64,000 bases of DNA from assembly GCA_016713325.1 (NCBI GenBank), contig JADJPJ010000100.1:6365-70364 (forward strand), written 5' to 3'. Source of the stretch: Candidatus Flexifilum affinis. Lineage in GTDB: Bacteria; Chloroflexota; Anaerolineae; Aggregatilineales; Phototrophicaceae. The notes beneath the pieces were generated by a model. It saw only the letters and a program-made list of their open reading frames with translations, did not search any database and was not told the DNA's origin. The position numbers and the translations under genes are program-made. This document shows, piece by piece, positions 15,444-25,337 of this stretch (the first letter of the stretch is position 1; each line of letters starts with the position of its first letter).

Positions 15444-17237
15444 ATGAGCAAAACCATTCATGTTTCCGTCGCCTGGCCCTACGCGAATGGCGATCTGCAC
15501 GTGGGGCATCTGGCCGGGGCCTATCTGCCGGCCGATATTTTCGCGCGCTATCACCGCCTGAAGGGCAACCGCGTCCTGATGGTATCCGGGTCGGACAGCC
15601 ACGGCACGCCGATCTCGGTCGAGGCCGACAAGCGCGGGGTGTCGCCGCGCTCGATCTTCGAGCACTACCACGAGCGCTTCCTGCTCGCCCAGCAGAAGAT
15701 CGGCATCAGCTACGATCTGTTCACGCACACCGATACCGAGAACCATCATCAGGTGGCGCAGGATATCTTCACGCTGCTGCTGGAGCGCGGGCACCTCTAC
15801 AAGGAAAGCCAGCAGCTCCTCTACAGCCAGATCGAGCGCCGCTTCCTGCCTGATCGCTATGTCGAGGGCGAGTGCTACATCTGCCACTTCCCGGACGCGC
15901 GCGGCGACCAGTGCGACAACTGCGGCAGCCTGCTCGACGCCACCAAGCTGATCAACCCGCGCAGCAAGAACCACCCGCTGGAACGGCTGGTCGTCCGCGA
16001 GACCGAGCACTACTTCCTTGACCTCAGCCACTTCACCGACGCGCTGCTGGCCTACCTGGACGCGCATGAGTCGCACTGGCGGCCCAACGTCCAGCGCTTC
16101 AGCCGCAACTTCATTGCCGAGGGTCTGCGCGGCCGCCCGATCACCCGCGACATCGACTGGGGTATCCGTGTGCCGCTGCCGGGCTGGGACGAGAAGCGCC
16201 TGTACGTCTGGTTCGAGGCGGTCATGGGCTATTTCACGGCCAGCATCGAGTGGTCGAAGAACATCGGCCAGCCCGACGCCTGGAAGGAATGGTGGTACAA
16301 CCCGGAGGCCGAGATCTACAACTTCATCGGCAAGGACAACATCCCCTTCCACACCGTGATCTGGCCGGCCGAGCTGATGGGCATCGACGGCATCTACCAC
16401 GACGCCGGGGGTTTGAACCTGCCCTACGACGTGCCGGCCAACGAATTCATGAACATCGAGGGTAAGCAGTTCTCCAAGAGCCGCAACTGGGCGATCTGGG
16501 TGCCGGACATCCTGGATCGCTACCAGCCCGACGCCGTGCGCTACTACATCGCCATGACCTTCCCGGAAACGCACGACTCCGACTACGCCTGGGATGGCTT
16601 CTTCAACCGCGTCAACGGCGAGCTGCTGGCCGCCTGGGGCAACCTGGTCAACCGCATGACCAGCTTCGCCTTCAAGCGCTTCGAGGGTAAGGTCCCGACC
16701 TACAACGCCCTGACGCCCGACGACGAGGCGATCATCGCCCGCGTCGAGGCCGGCTTCGAGGAAGTCGGGAGCCTGCTGGAGCAGGTGCGCCTGCGCGAGG
16801 CGCTCCAGACTGCGATGGGGCTGGTGCGCGACTCCAACGCCTATCTTGATACGCGCAAGCCGTGGGCGACCATCAAGGAAGATCCGACTGACGCGGCGCG
16901 TTCGGTGTACACCATCCTGCGCGTCATCGACAACCTGAACGTGCTGCTGGCGCCCTTCCTGCCATTTTCGGCGCAGAAGGTGCACGAGTATCTGGGCTAT
17001 GACGGTCAGGTTTTCGGCACGCTGACGATCCAGAGCTTCCAGGAGTCGGAGCGGGCGCACCGGGCGCTGGTCTACGACGGAACGGGGGCGATCGGCAAGT
17101 GGGCCGTGCGCGTCCTGCCGCCGGGGCAGGCGCTGCGCGAGCCACAGGCGCTCTATGTCAAGCTGGAGCCGGAGGTTGTGGAGGCTGAGCGCGCCCTGCT
17201 GGGCGCCCAGCGCGACGAACACCCGATTGTGGTATAG
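15444..17237 (+). CDS. metG: Methionyl-tRNA synthetase
   Basis: 597 residues. The class I signature HVGH is at 19-22 and the KMSKS equivalent is KQFSKS at 341-346. The zinc knuckle is C144-x2-C147 and C157-x2-C160. An anticodon-binding helical domain follows (WGNLVNRM to RVIDNLNVLLAPFLPFSAQKVHEYLG). The C-terminal EMAP-II-like tRNA-binding domain of longer MetRS proteins is absent. It charges tRNA-Met with methionine in the cytosol. A ribosome-binding site AAGAGGA precedes the ATG. Upstream lies an apparent attenuator with Met codons in a leader ORF, so expression probably rises when charged Met-tRNA is scarce. Confidence 0.97.
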   Translation: MSKTIHVSVAWPYANGDLHVGHLAGAYLPADIFARYHRLKGNRVLMVSGSDSHGTPISVEADKRGVSPRSIFEHYHERFLLAQQKIGISYDLFTHTDTENHHQVAQDIFTLLLERGHLYKESQQLLYSQIERRFLPDRYVEGECYICHFPDARGDQCDNCGSLLDATKLINPRSKNHPLERLVVRETEHYFLDLSHFTDALLAYLDAHESHWRPNVQRFSRNFIAEGLRGRPITRDIDWGIRVPLPGWDEKRLYVWFEAVMGYFTASIEWSKNIGQPDAWKEWWYNPEAEIYNFIGKDNIPFHTVIWPAELMGIDGIYHDAGGLNLPYDVPANEFMNIEGKQFSKSRNWAIWVPDILDRYQPDAVRYYIAMTFPETHDSDYAWDGFFNRVNGELLAAWGNLVNRMTSFAFKRFEGKVPTYNALTPDDEAIIARVEAGFEEVGSLLEQVRLREALQTAMGLVRDSNAYLDTRKPWATIKEDPTDAARSVYTILRVIDNLNVLLAPFLPFSAQKVHEYLGYDGQVFGTLTIQSFQESERAHRALVYDGTGAIGKWAVRVLPPGQALREPQALYVKLEPEVVEAERALLGAQRDEHPIVV

Positions 17238-17251
17238 ACCCTCACCCCCGA

Positions 17252-17279
17252 CCCCTCTCCCGTGGCCACGGGAGAGGGG
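17252..17279. repeat. Perfect 28-bp palindrome after metG
   Basis: Arms CCCCTCTCCCGTGG (17252-17265) and CCACGGGAGAGGGG (17266-17279) are exact reverse complements with no loop bases. There is no T run. The same CCTCTCC wording recurs in the MITE-like elements and at 25497-25507, so it is a dispersed repeat rather than a dedicated terminator. Confidence 0.7.
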
Positions 17280-17363
17280 AGCCCGCGGCGGCGTGGCGGG
17301 AGGCGGAGGTTTGCGTTATGTTCTGGGCAAGATTGAGTCTGCTTGTTTGGAAGGAGACTTGTG

Positions 17364-18575
17364 ATGCCCAGAACCGTGGTCCTCGTCGGGGCGTTGGATA
17401 CCAAAGGCGAGGATTTTTCATATGTGAAGGCGCTGATTGAGGCGGGCGGCGCGCAGGTACTGACCGTCGACTTCGGCGTGATGGGCGAGCCGGCCTACCC
17501 GCCCGACGTGGGGCGCGCGGAGGTGGCCCAGGCCGGGGGTGGCGATCTGGCGGCGCTGGCGAGCGGCGACCACAAAGATCTGGCGATGCGGACGATGGCC
17601 GACGGTCTGGCCGTCGTCGTGCGGCGGCTGTACGACGAGGGCCGGCTGGATGGCATCCTGGGCATGGGCGGCGGAGGCGGCACGTCGATCGCCACGACGG
17701 CGATGCGCGCCCTGCCGGTTGGCGTGCCGAAGGTGATGGTATCGACGCTGGCGGGCGGCGACGTGCACGAGTATGCCGGTCTGAAGGACATCACGTTCAT
17801 GCCGTCGATCGTGGACGTGGCCGGGCTGAACCGCATCAGCCGGCGAATTTACGCCAACGCCGCCGGGGCGATCCTGGGCATGGTGCAGGTGGAGGCGCCG
17901 GTCGCATCCGCCGACAAGCCGATCCTGACGGCGTCGATGTTCGGCAACACGACGACGGCGGTAGGGCATGCGCGCGGCCTTTTCGAGGCGGCGGGCTACG
18001 AGGTGCTGGTGTTCCACGCGACAGGCGTCGGGGGCCGGACGATGGAGAGCCTGATTGCCGACCGGTACGTGACGGGCTGCTTCGACCTGACCACCACGGA
18101 GATCGCCGACCACGTGTGCGGCGGGGTGCTGGATGCCGGCCCCGACCGGATGATGGCGGCGGCGCGGGCGGGCATCCCCACGATTCTGGCGCCCGGCTGC
18201 GTGGATATGGCGAACTTCGGCGGCATCGAGACGGTGCCGGAGAAGTATCGCGGGCGCAACCTGTACCAGTGGAACCCGAACATCACCCTGCTGCGCACCA
18301 ACGTCGAAGAGAACGCCCGCATGGGCGAGATGATCGCCGCCGCGGCCAACGCCTCGACCGGGCCGGTGGCGGTGCTGCTGCCGCTGAAGGGCGTGTCGAT
18401 GCTGGACAGCGAGGGCGGCGCCTTCTGGGACCCGGAGGCCGACGCCGCGTGCTTCGACGCGATCCGACGGGGGCTGAAGCCGAGTATCTCGCTGGTCGAG
18501 ATGGACGCCAACATCAATGATCCCGCGTTCTCCGGCAAGTGCGCCGAGACGCTGCTGAACCTGCTCAGGAGTTGA
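17364..18575 (+). CDS. Tm-1-like ATP-binding domain protein (UPF0261)
   Basis: 403 residues from ATG 17364, which has GGAAGGAG seven bases upstream. It matches the Tm-1-like / UPF0261 family throughout: VVLVGALDTKGEDFSYVK at the N-terminus, the glycine-rich GMGGGGGTS, PKVMVSTLAGGDV, and a C-terminal region with PGCVDMANFGG and VLLPLKGVSMLD. Plant Tm-1 binds a viral replicase and ATP, but the bacterial function is unknown. It is followed four bases later by a PEP-hydrolase-family gene, a pairing often seen for this family, so the two probably form one enzyme system. Confidence 0.9.
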   Translation: MPRTVVLVGALDTKGEDFSYVKALIEAGGAQVLTVDFGVMGEPAYPPDVGRAEVAQAGGGDLAALASGDHKDLAMRTMADGLAVVVRRLYDEGRLDGILGMGGGGGTSIATTAMRALPVGVPKVMVSTLAGGDVHEYAGLKDITFMPSIVDVAGLNRISRRIYANAAGAILGMVQVEAPVASADKPILTASMFGNTTTAVGHARGLFEAAGYEVLVFHATGVGGRTMESLIADRYVTGCFDLTTTEIADHVCGGVLDAGPDRMMAAARAGIPTILAPGCVDMANFGGIETVPEKYRGRNLYQWNPNITLLRTNVEENARMGEMIAAAANASTGPVAVLLPLKGVSMLDSEGGAFWDPEADAACFDAIRRGLKPSISLVEMDANINDPAFSGKCAETLLNLLRS

Positions 18576-18579
18576 CCCC

Positions 18580-19410
18580 ATGGCAATCGCACGACAGGAA
18601 ATAGTACGCCGACTGGCCGCGCAGCGCGCCGCCCGCAAGCCGATCATCGGCACGGGGGCGGGCACCGGCATTTCCGCCAAGCTGGCCGAGGCCGGTGGCG
18701 CGGACATGATCATCATCTACAACAGCGGGCGCTACCGGATGGCGGGGCGCGGGTCGCTGGCGGGCTACCTGCCCTATGGCGACGCCAACGCCATCGTGAT
18801 GGAAATGGGCAGCGAGGTGCTGCCGATCGTCAAGGACGTGCCGGTGCTGGCGGGAGTGTGCGGCACCGATCCCTTCCGGCTGATGCCGGTGTTCCTGAAG
18901 CAGATCAAGGAGGCCGGCTTCTCCGGCGTGCAGAACTTCCCGACGGTCGGGCTGATCGACGGCAAGTTCCGGACCAACCTGGAAGCGACCGGCATGGGCT
19001 ACGACAAGGAAGTGACGGCTATAAAGCTGGCGCATGAGATGGACCTGTTCACGTCTCCCTACTGCTTCACCGAAGACGAAGCAGTGGCCATGGCCGAGGC
19101 GGGGGCGGACCAGATCGTGGCGCACGTCGGCCTGACGACCTCAGGCACGATCGGCGCGGGCGTGGCGATGACGCTGGACGAGGCGATCGACGTGACGCTG
19201 CGGATCATGGCGGCGGCGCGACGCGTGCGGCCGGACATCTTCGTGATCTGCCATGGCGGGCCGTTCGACGAGCCGGGACCGGTGGCCGAGGCGATGGTCC
19301 GCATGACGGGGATCGATGGCTTCTTCGGGGCGTCGAGCATCGAGCGACTGCCAACGGAGCGGGCGATTACGCAGCAGGTGCGGGACTTCAAAGGGATGGT
19401 GCTGGGGTAG
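18580..19410 (+). CDS. Phosphoenolpyruvate-hydrolase-family TIM-barrel protein
   Basis: 276 residues. Clear motifs: PIIGTGAGTGISAKLAEAGG, IIIYNSGRYRMAGRGS, LAGVCGTDPF, GFSGVQNFPTVGLIDG, QIVAHVGLTTSGTIGA and GFFGASSIERLP near the end. The family has a TIM-barrel fold related to PEP mutase/isocitrate-lyase enzymes; the substrate is unproven. It is cotranscribed with the Tm-1-like gene (four-base gap). The last 72 coding bases (19335-19406) are repeated almost exactly at 24582-24653 beyond an AT-rich block, so the 3' end of this gene appears to have served as an integration or recombination point. Confidence 0.9.
   Translation: MAIARQEIVRRLAAQRAARKPIIGTGAGTGISAKLAEAGGADMIIIYNSGRYRMAGRGSLAGYLPYGDANAIVMEMGSEVLPIVKDVPVLAGVCGTDPFRLMPVFLKQIKEAGFSGVQNFPTVGLIDGKFRTNLEATGMGYDKEVTAIKLAHEMDLFTSPYCFTEDEAVAMAEAGADQIVAHVGLTTSGTIGAGVAMTLDEAIDVTLRIMAAARRVRPDIFVICHGGPFDEPGPVAEAMVRMTGIDGFFGASSIERLPTERAITQQVRDFKGMVLG
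19335..19406 (+). repeat. 72-bp direct repeat, left copy (inside PEP-hydrolase gene end)
   Basis: Identical to 24582-24653 except for one A/G difference in the TTCAAAGGG stretch. Weaker similarity continues upstream in both copies (TTCTTCGG) with a seven-base gap. It is the coding end of the preceding gene. Confidence 0.9.
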
Positions 19411-20762
19411 AGGGGCATAGCGCCGAAAATACGCTTTCCGGTAGGCACACCCGACAGAGTTCATCTTGTGAGCGATCTGTCCTGAACTCCTCTGCCAGAT
19501 CGCTTATCGCTTTTTGTCAAACGAATCTGAGTTCGACGGAACTATAGCCTTGTCATGCTGTGGCATATAGCGTTACATAGACGTGGATAAGTTCTGTTCT
19601 GAAGCTGTAGAGAACGATCGGGTTCTCACGAATATTCACGTGCTTAAGTCTGTATAATTATGGTCAACATTCCAACAATTCGCAGTCCTCAAGAGGTTGC
19701 AAATGAAACGCAGGCTTCGTATTGGTGATGTAGGTAAATCTCAGACCATTCGTGGTCAGTTTGTTGGACGGGAGAAAGAACTTGCCCTTTTCGAGGACTC
19801 GTTGGGCAAGACATGCCGCTTAACAGAGAACTCATCGGAAGATGAGTGGCTCTATCCTCACGTCTTTCTAGTCGTTGGGCTAGGAGGCATGAGCAAATCG
19901 ACACTCGTAGATGAGTTTCTTAAGCTCACCGAAAAGAAGCGACCAAAGACCCTTGGCCTGAAAATTGATGGGGAGAATCCAGCAATTGTCGATGATGATA
20001 GCTTCATGCGCATAGTAGTGGACCATCTTCTCAAACTCGAGCCCCACAATACGGAGAGAGCTTTCAAGCCTTATCTTGATGCGATCCTGACACGGAAGGA
20101 GGCAAGACGGAAGGTTGATGAGGAGCAACGGCAGGAAAGAGAGGGGGAGTATGAGTCCGTTGTTAATGCATTTGCAAAAGTCGTTAGCCTTCCTGCAGGC
20201 CCCATCGCCCCGGTTGCTGAAGAAGCTGTAAAGGCCACAGTGCATCGTGGTGCACGATTCCTGGCAGGCACTTTCGATGAAGTAGTTAATCGCCTTCACA
20301 AGCGTGGGGGCCTTGATTTGGATGAGTATGAGCTCCTAAAGGACAATCGCGCTTTGACGGAACGCTTTGTAGAGGGACTTGAAGAATTAAGCAAAAATAC
20401 GTGATTGTAATTGCTGTAGATACTTACGAGCGTCTCGCACATCATCCCGGTTTGGACCTGTGGCTCCGCAAAATTACGCTAGATGAATCATCCCCTTTTA
20501 TTCTTTGGATTATCTCTGGTCGAGAAGACGCTAAATTTGTCAGGCAGTACCGTGATTATAGTCAGTCAGAGCGCTTGCTTGCACAACTTGCTTTAGAAGA
20601 TCTGACAAGAAACGACATTATGAAGTATTTAGGAGCTAGAGGTGTCGACCCTAGCAGGTTAGGCAACTTTGACGAGTTGCTATCATTGATTGAGGAAATC
20701 AGCAAAGGGATTCCTTTGGCTGTTCGCTGCCTAGTCGATATGCACTTGCAGAAAGCAAACCT

Positions 20763-20916
20763 CAGTGAATCACGAAAGTTCACCTTGACTATCAATAGCT
20801 GCGTTATTTGAGCCAACCTCACCCCAAAAATCGAACGACTTTTGCCCCTCTCCGCACGGAGAGGGGCGGTTGAGCGCAGCGAAACGGGGTGAGGTTAAGC
20901 AATCCGTGATTCACTG
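20763..20916. mobile_element. 154-bp MITE-like element, copy 1
   Basis: Ends are perfect inverted repeats, CAGTGAATCACG at 20763-20774 and its reverse complement at 20905-20916. They are flanked by AACCT target duplications (20758-20762 and 20917-20921). It has no coding capacity. Inside, AACCTCACCCC and GGGGTGAGGTT form a second inverted pair around a CCCCTCTCC hairpin. A near-identical copy lies at about 48791-48942. The transposase that moves it is not in the window. Confidence 0.85.
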
Positions 20917-22477
20917 AACCTAGATATAGTCTTCTCAGATTATGAGCGTGGTGGTGTTCGCCGAAAAGAAGTTATTCAGCAGCTAACCGAACGCTTTCTG
21001 AAATGGTGCAATGGGGATCATGCAAAAGACTTTGAGGAAAAGCGGCGTCTTCAGAGGGATAAGAATTGGATCGAGGGTTTATCGCTTTTACGTCAATACG
21101 ATACCACTCTGATACAACACTTGATCAGGCAGTTGGAACCAAATTCTGCTGAGTCGGCAGATGAATTGTTGAGTGCTCTGGCAGAGAGACACTCGTTTGT
21201 TTTCTCCGGTGATGAAAGGCAGATGCACAGCAAGGTTCGTGATACTTTGCATGAACATCTTATGGGAATGCTGCCGTCTGAGTGGCTGAAGCGATTTGTC
21301 GAAGAGACATTTCGATTCACGCGTGAGAGGATTGAGCTATTTCAGACGCAAAACGAGTCGAAACTGAGCAATTTGGCAAACGACCCAATTTGGCAACAAT
21401 TGGTGCTCGATGTTGTTGCGATATCACCATGGGTAACCACTATCAGCGTTGAGGCTAAGTCTCACATAATTCATGACCTCGCAATTCAAGCATACTGGTA
21501 TGCTCCCGATTTGCTCAACGAAATCATTGCATTACTACATATTTTCCAGAACTCTGTTGTCTTGGATGCAAAACTGTATGAGCTTTGGAATGAAGCTAAA
21601 TCTTACCGTTATCGGATGTACTCTCAAGAGTTAAAGCGGGCAAGAGTGTGGAGGCATCTATGGGAGAATCGCGCATCCCTCAAGGTTTCCACCAGTTCTC
21701 TATATATTATCAATATAGTCTTCGCTGGTATTTTGAACTTTGATGACAGGCACGAAGAAGCGAACTCTATTTACGACCACTGTCTAGAAACATTTATTGG
21801 TGAAAATCCAGATTTGATGCGCGATTTGGCGAGCAGTACGGTCTTGCAAAGTTTCTAGCTTTCCTAAATAGGCGCAAGACGACTAAAGTGAGTGTTAGCG
21901 AGGAAGCGTTCGTGGCTCGAGTCGCGGAAGTTATCCCGGACCTGTCAACCGCTATCAAGTTGGCGCCACAGTCAGCACGTCTGCATTCAGCCATGGGAGA
22001 TCTCTACCGCTTTCAGGGCAAGTCTTTCGAAGCTGAATCTTCTTATAGAACTGCTATTTCCTTGGATCCTGATTTTCCTGTATCACACTTTGGTCTAGTA
22101 GAAGTACTTGCAGAGACTGATCGTACCGCGAGCGCTTTAGCGATGGCATAAGGATATAAGGAAAAGTTTCCAGAGTATAGTTTTGGTCTCATGGCTGGAG
22201 CTTTCCTGTACATCCAACTTGAGAACTTTGAAGCGGCAATCGATCACTTGTTGAGGTATCAGAAAACTCTTGATACCGAGAATGATGCAGACGATAGAGA
22301 AATTCAGCGTTTCATTGATCGGAAACTCGGAGATCTATATTACTTCACACGAAACTTCCAATTAGCAGTTGCTCAATACCAGAAGAGCATCAAAGACAAG
22401 CCCGGACTGAATAGTGAGGACTATCTTCGCTTGGGTAACTGTCACCTGCAGATGGATCAACCTTCCAAAGCACTAAG

Positions 22478-23323
22478 AAAGTGTTTTAAAAGTAAGGATC
22501 ACGGGGTAAGCTGGCGGGATGAAGACACGAAAGCCATACCCCAGTGATTTGGACGACAAAGCGTGGGGCGAGATCGAAGCGATCTTGCCGAAGCCATCGG
22601 CGATGGGCCGACCGCTGAAGTACAGCCGCCGGGAACTGCTGGATGCGATCTGGTACGTGCTGCGCAATGGGATCACGTGGCGGGCCATGCCCCATGATTT
22701 TCCGCCTTTGGCAGACGGTGTATTCGTACTTTCGCCTGCTGAAGCAGCAGGGCTTATGGAAAGGCCTCAATGATCGGCTGCGCCAACAGGTCCGGTTGGC
22801 GGAAGGGCGGGCCGCGGAACCGAGCCTCTTGATCGGGGACAGCCAGACGGTCAAAACGACCGAAAAAGGGGGCCTCGGGGATATGATGGCGGCAAGTTGA
22901 TAAAGGGACGCAAGCGGCACATTGTAGTGGACACCCTGGGCTTGTTGATTGCGGTACTGGTCTTGCCCGCCAATTGGCAAGACAAGGAAGGGTTGCGTTT
23001 CCTGCTGCGACGGGTCCCCCTGTTTGGACGCTGGCTGACACTGCTGCTGGATGGCGGCTACGAGAGTGAACCGCTGCGCCTGTGGTGCCGAGAACTTTTC
23101 GGAGTTGACCTGCAAGTCGTCAAGCGCTCCCAGCAAGCCAAAGGCTTTGAAGTTCTGCCCAAGCGCTGGATTGTCGAACGCACCTTCGCCTGGCTGGGCA
23201 AGTATCGTCGTCTCAGTAAAGACTACGAAGCTTTGCCATCCACCTCCGAAGCCTGGATCTACGCCGCTATGGTTCATCTCATGGCCTCGTCGTTTAGCCT
23301 GTTCGTGAGTTTTAAAACACTCT
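22478..23323 (+). mobile_element. IS5-type insertion sequence, 846 bp
   Basis: Inverted ends of 14 bases with one mismatch (A-A/G-AGTGTTTTAAAA) at 22478-22491 and 23310-23323. They are flanked by CTAAG direct repeats at 22473-22477 and 23324-23328. The single transposase gene inside is frame-broken. It is inserted in the TPR part of the STAND gene; excision restores PSKALSVFRELAAGNPSFAPAY in frame up to a later indel. Confidence 0.88.
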
Positions 23324-23337
23324 CTAAGTGTGTTTAG
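22519..23337 (+). pseudogene. IS5-family transposase, two frameshifts
   Basis: N-terminal piece: LDDKAWGEIEAILPKP, GRPLKYSRRELLDAI and NGITWRAMPHDFPP, the DUF4096-type start of IS5-group transposases. An extra T near 22711 moves the frame to WQTVYSYFRLLKQQGLW and IGDSQTVKTTEKGG. A second shift in the G run near 22855 leads to KGRKRHIVVDTLGLL, the DDE core, with LLDGGYESEPL and RWIVERTFAWLGKYRR (the Y-x2-R-x3-E-x6-K-like signature at the end of DDE transposases). The frame as read runs past the element end to a host stop. Both breaks lie in short homopolymers, so sequencing error is possible. Confidence 0.85.
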
Positions 23338-24581
23338 GGAGCTTGCTGCTGGGAATCCGAGTTTCGCACCTGCTTATGCTGGAGTCGCGCTAGCTCCAAT
23401 TGCAGCTTGACCGAAACGACCAAGCAGAAAAGGCGATTCTAGAAGCTATTAGACTTCCGACCCGGATTACGGAGTAATTACCAAATCGCAGGCATGATCA
23501 AGTTGACTTCAAAGCTCTACCCAGATGCAATCGAGAGTTTCGAACGAGCGCTGCAGTACGACCAGAAAAATGTATATGCGCTTGCTGGGTTGGGAGATTG
23601 CTACCGCCGACAGAAAGATTATGCGAAGGCACTCGAATATTACAATGAAGCGCTTGAAATTAACATGGACCATATGCCAGCGCTTAATCAACGCGCTGTC
23701 GTGTTTTCACGAACCCATCAGTACACATTGGCAGAAAGAGACTGGAGTTATCTACTGGCTTTAGACCCAGACTCTGCTCCAGCATTGAATGGATTAGGAA
23801 CCGTTTGCCTTGCAAATGGAGAGCTCGATGAAGCCTTTGCGTACTTTAACAAGGCTTTGGAAGCTAATCGTCACTTTGCTTTAGCGCTAAACAATAGGGC
23901 CGTGATCTATGTTCGACGCAATCAGCATGACTTAGCATTCCAAGATCTGGACAATGCGATTTCAAATGGCCGTGGTTTTGCTCTTCCGCATTTCAATCGT
24001 GCGAATCTATATACTGCGTTAGGCAAAATAGAAGATGCATTACATGATTACGAGTTATATTTTAAGAAATATGTACCGGAAGACGACGAGGAAGACGACC
24101 TAGATGAAAGGATCAGGCGAATTGATAACTTGGGCCTGAAGTTGAGTTACAACGGAGACTATAAGAATGCAATTAGAGCATTTAAGATGGTGCAGAGAGC
24201 CCAATACGACAACTACTCAGTCCAATACAATCTCGCTGTCGCTATGGTTCGCTATCAGCCAAAGCAGTCTTCGCATACATCAAGTATAGGTAAAGCAAGA
24301 AAACAGTTGGAGGAACTGCTGAAAACTTCAACCGATGACTCACGACGAGCGACGGCCCTATACGGACTCGCCGGTCTAGTTGCACTTCGGGGAGAGAAGA
24401 CTGCAATAGAAGGTCTGAAGAAAGCTGTGGAACTCTCTAGCCATGTTATAGAGTGGGCGCGCCAAGACGCTGCATGGCACGACCTAAGAGGCTATCCTGA
24501 GTTCGAGTCTATTCTGAATCAATCATGGTCCTAAAAAGCTCGATTTAGCTAACTCTCTGATCATTAAGCAGTGATTCTTCG

Positions 24582-24653
24582 GAGCATCGAGCGACTGCCA
24601 ACGGAGCGGGCGATTACGCAGCAGGTGCGGGACTTCAAGGGGATGGTGCTGGG
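24582..24653 (+). repeat. 72-bp direct repeat, right copy
   Basis: A truncated second copy of the 3' coding end of the PEP-hydrolase gene (19335-19406), one mismatch in 72. It has no reading frame upstream, so it is a leftover. With the left copy it brackets the AT-rich STAND block. The bases after the two copies differ. Confidence 0.9.
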
Positions 24654-24758
24654 TCAGCTCGTGTCTATGTCGGAGGATGTCGCTTTCTGGCAGGCTTTGG
24701 CGAACAGGCTGCGCGCGTCGGCCACAGCACGCCTTGACGGGTTGGCGAACGCTGCTGC

Positions 24759-25337
24759 TTACGCCTCGGGGAACACCTTCTCGTACACGTCGGCGAGGGG
24801 CAGGGCGCAGCCGATCGACTCCAGGCGCATTTCGGCGTCCAGACCCTCCAGCGCGACGAACTGCCATGTACCATCCGTCTGCCGGGTGAAGCGCTCGATC
24901 ATCGGCCGGTCCTGGGCGACCAGCACGTATTCCTGTAACGATTCGATCCCCCGATAGCGCCGGAACTTCTCGCCCCGGTCGTACTGCTCGGTCGTCGGCG
25001 ACAGGACCTCGATGATCACCGTGGGGTTGAGCAGCGTGTCCATGTGCTGCACGTCTTCAATATGCTCTTCACCGCATACTGCGATGACGTCGGGATAGGT
25101 GTAGTGCCAGTCTTCCACCTGGACGCGCATATCTGTCATATAGGCCCCGCAATCACGTCCGCGCAGCCGAACGTGCAGCCCGGCAAAGAGGTTGCCGGCA
25201 ATCTTCTGATGTGCTCGACTTGCCCCCGCCATATCAAAGACTTCGCCGTCGACGAATTCATGACGCGTCTCTGCTGCCCGCTCGAAGGCGAGGTATTCCT
25301 GAGGTGTCCAGCGATGTTGTTGTGCCGGAAGAGCCAT
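24759..25337 (-). CDS. Uma2-family putative endonuclease
   Basis: 192 residues. It follows the family pattern: W-T-P-x-E-Y-L-A-F-E-R opening, HEFVDGEVFDMAGASRAHQ, a helix-strand region, then YPDVIAVCGEE and PTVIIEVLSPTTEQYDRGEKFRRYRGIESLQEYVLVAQD. This is the nuclease-like PD-(D/E)xK core. It differs clearly from the member at 8113-8670 and belongs to the more common cyanobacterial/Chloroflexota subgroup. It ends about 105 bases from the right direct repeat of the STAND block. Its role is unknown, and no methyltransferase or toxin partner is adjacent. Confidence 0.9.
   Translation of the reverse strand: MALPAQQHRWTPQEYLAFERAAETRHEFVDGEVFDMAGASRAHQKIAGNLFAGLHVRLRGRDCGAYMTDMRVQVEDWHYTYPDVIAVCGEEHIEDVQHMDTLLNPTVIIEVLSPTTEQYDRGEKFRRYRGIESLQEYVLVAQDRPMIERFTRQTDGTWQFVALEGLDAEMRLESIGCALPLADVYEKVFPEA

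Larger units (their letters stand above)
19703..24534 (+). pseudogene. Broken NB-ARC/STAND NTPase with TPR repeats
   Basis: ATG 19703 has AAGAGG six bases upstream. The first piece has GQFVGREKEL and the P-loop VVGLGGMSKSTLVDEF (Walker A); the next frame starts with the Walker B-like VIVIAVDTYERL. The break lies in the A run at 20393-20397, where one more A would join the frames. A 154-bp element interrupts at 20763; removing it with one AACCT copy rejoins QKAN to LDIVFSDYERG in frame. Further damage: a frameshift near 21820, an in-frame TAA at 22149-22151, an IS5-type element at 22478-23323, and indels near 23393 and 23450. The last piece (23494-24534) is TPR repeats such as YAKALEYYNEALEIN. 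Intact it would have about 1,270 residues. STAND-TPR proteins are signal or defence switches. GC is clearly below that of neighbours. Confidence 0.8.

Noticed and set aside
15393..17222. 609-codon frame antisense to metG
   Set aside because: Antisense shadow of methionyl-tRNA synthetase; no start signal or domain.
17418..18716. 432-codon frame antisense to the Tm-1-like gene
   Set aside because: Composition typical of an antisense frame in GC-rich DNA; sense protein is well recognised.
22486..23277. Minus-strand frame across the IS element
   Set aside because: Antisense to the transposase; no transposase or passenger motif.
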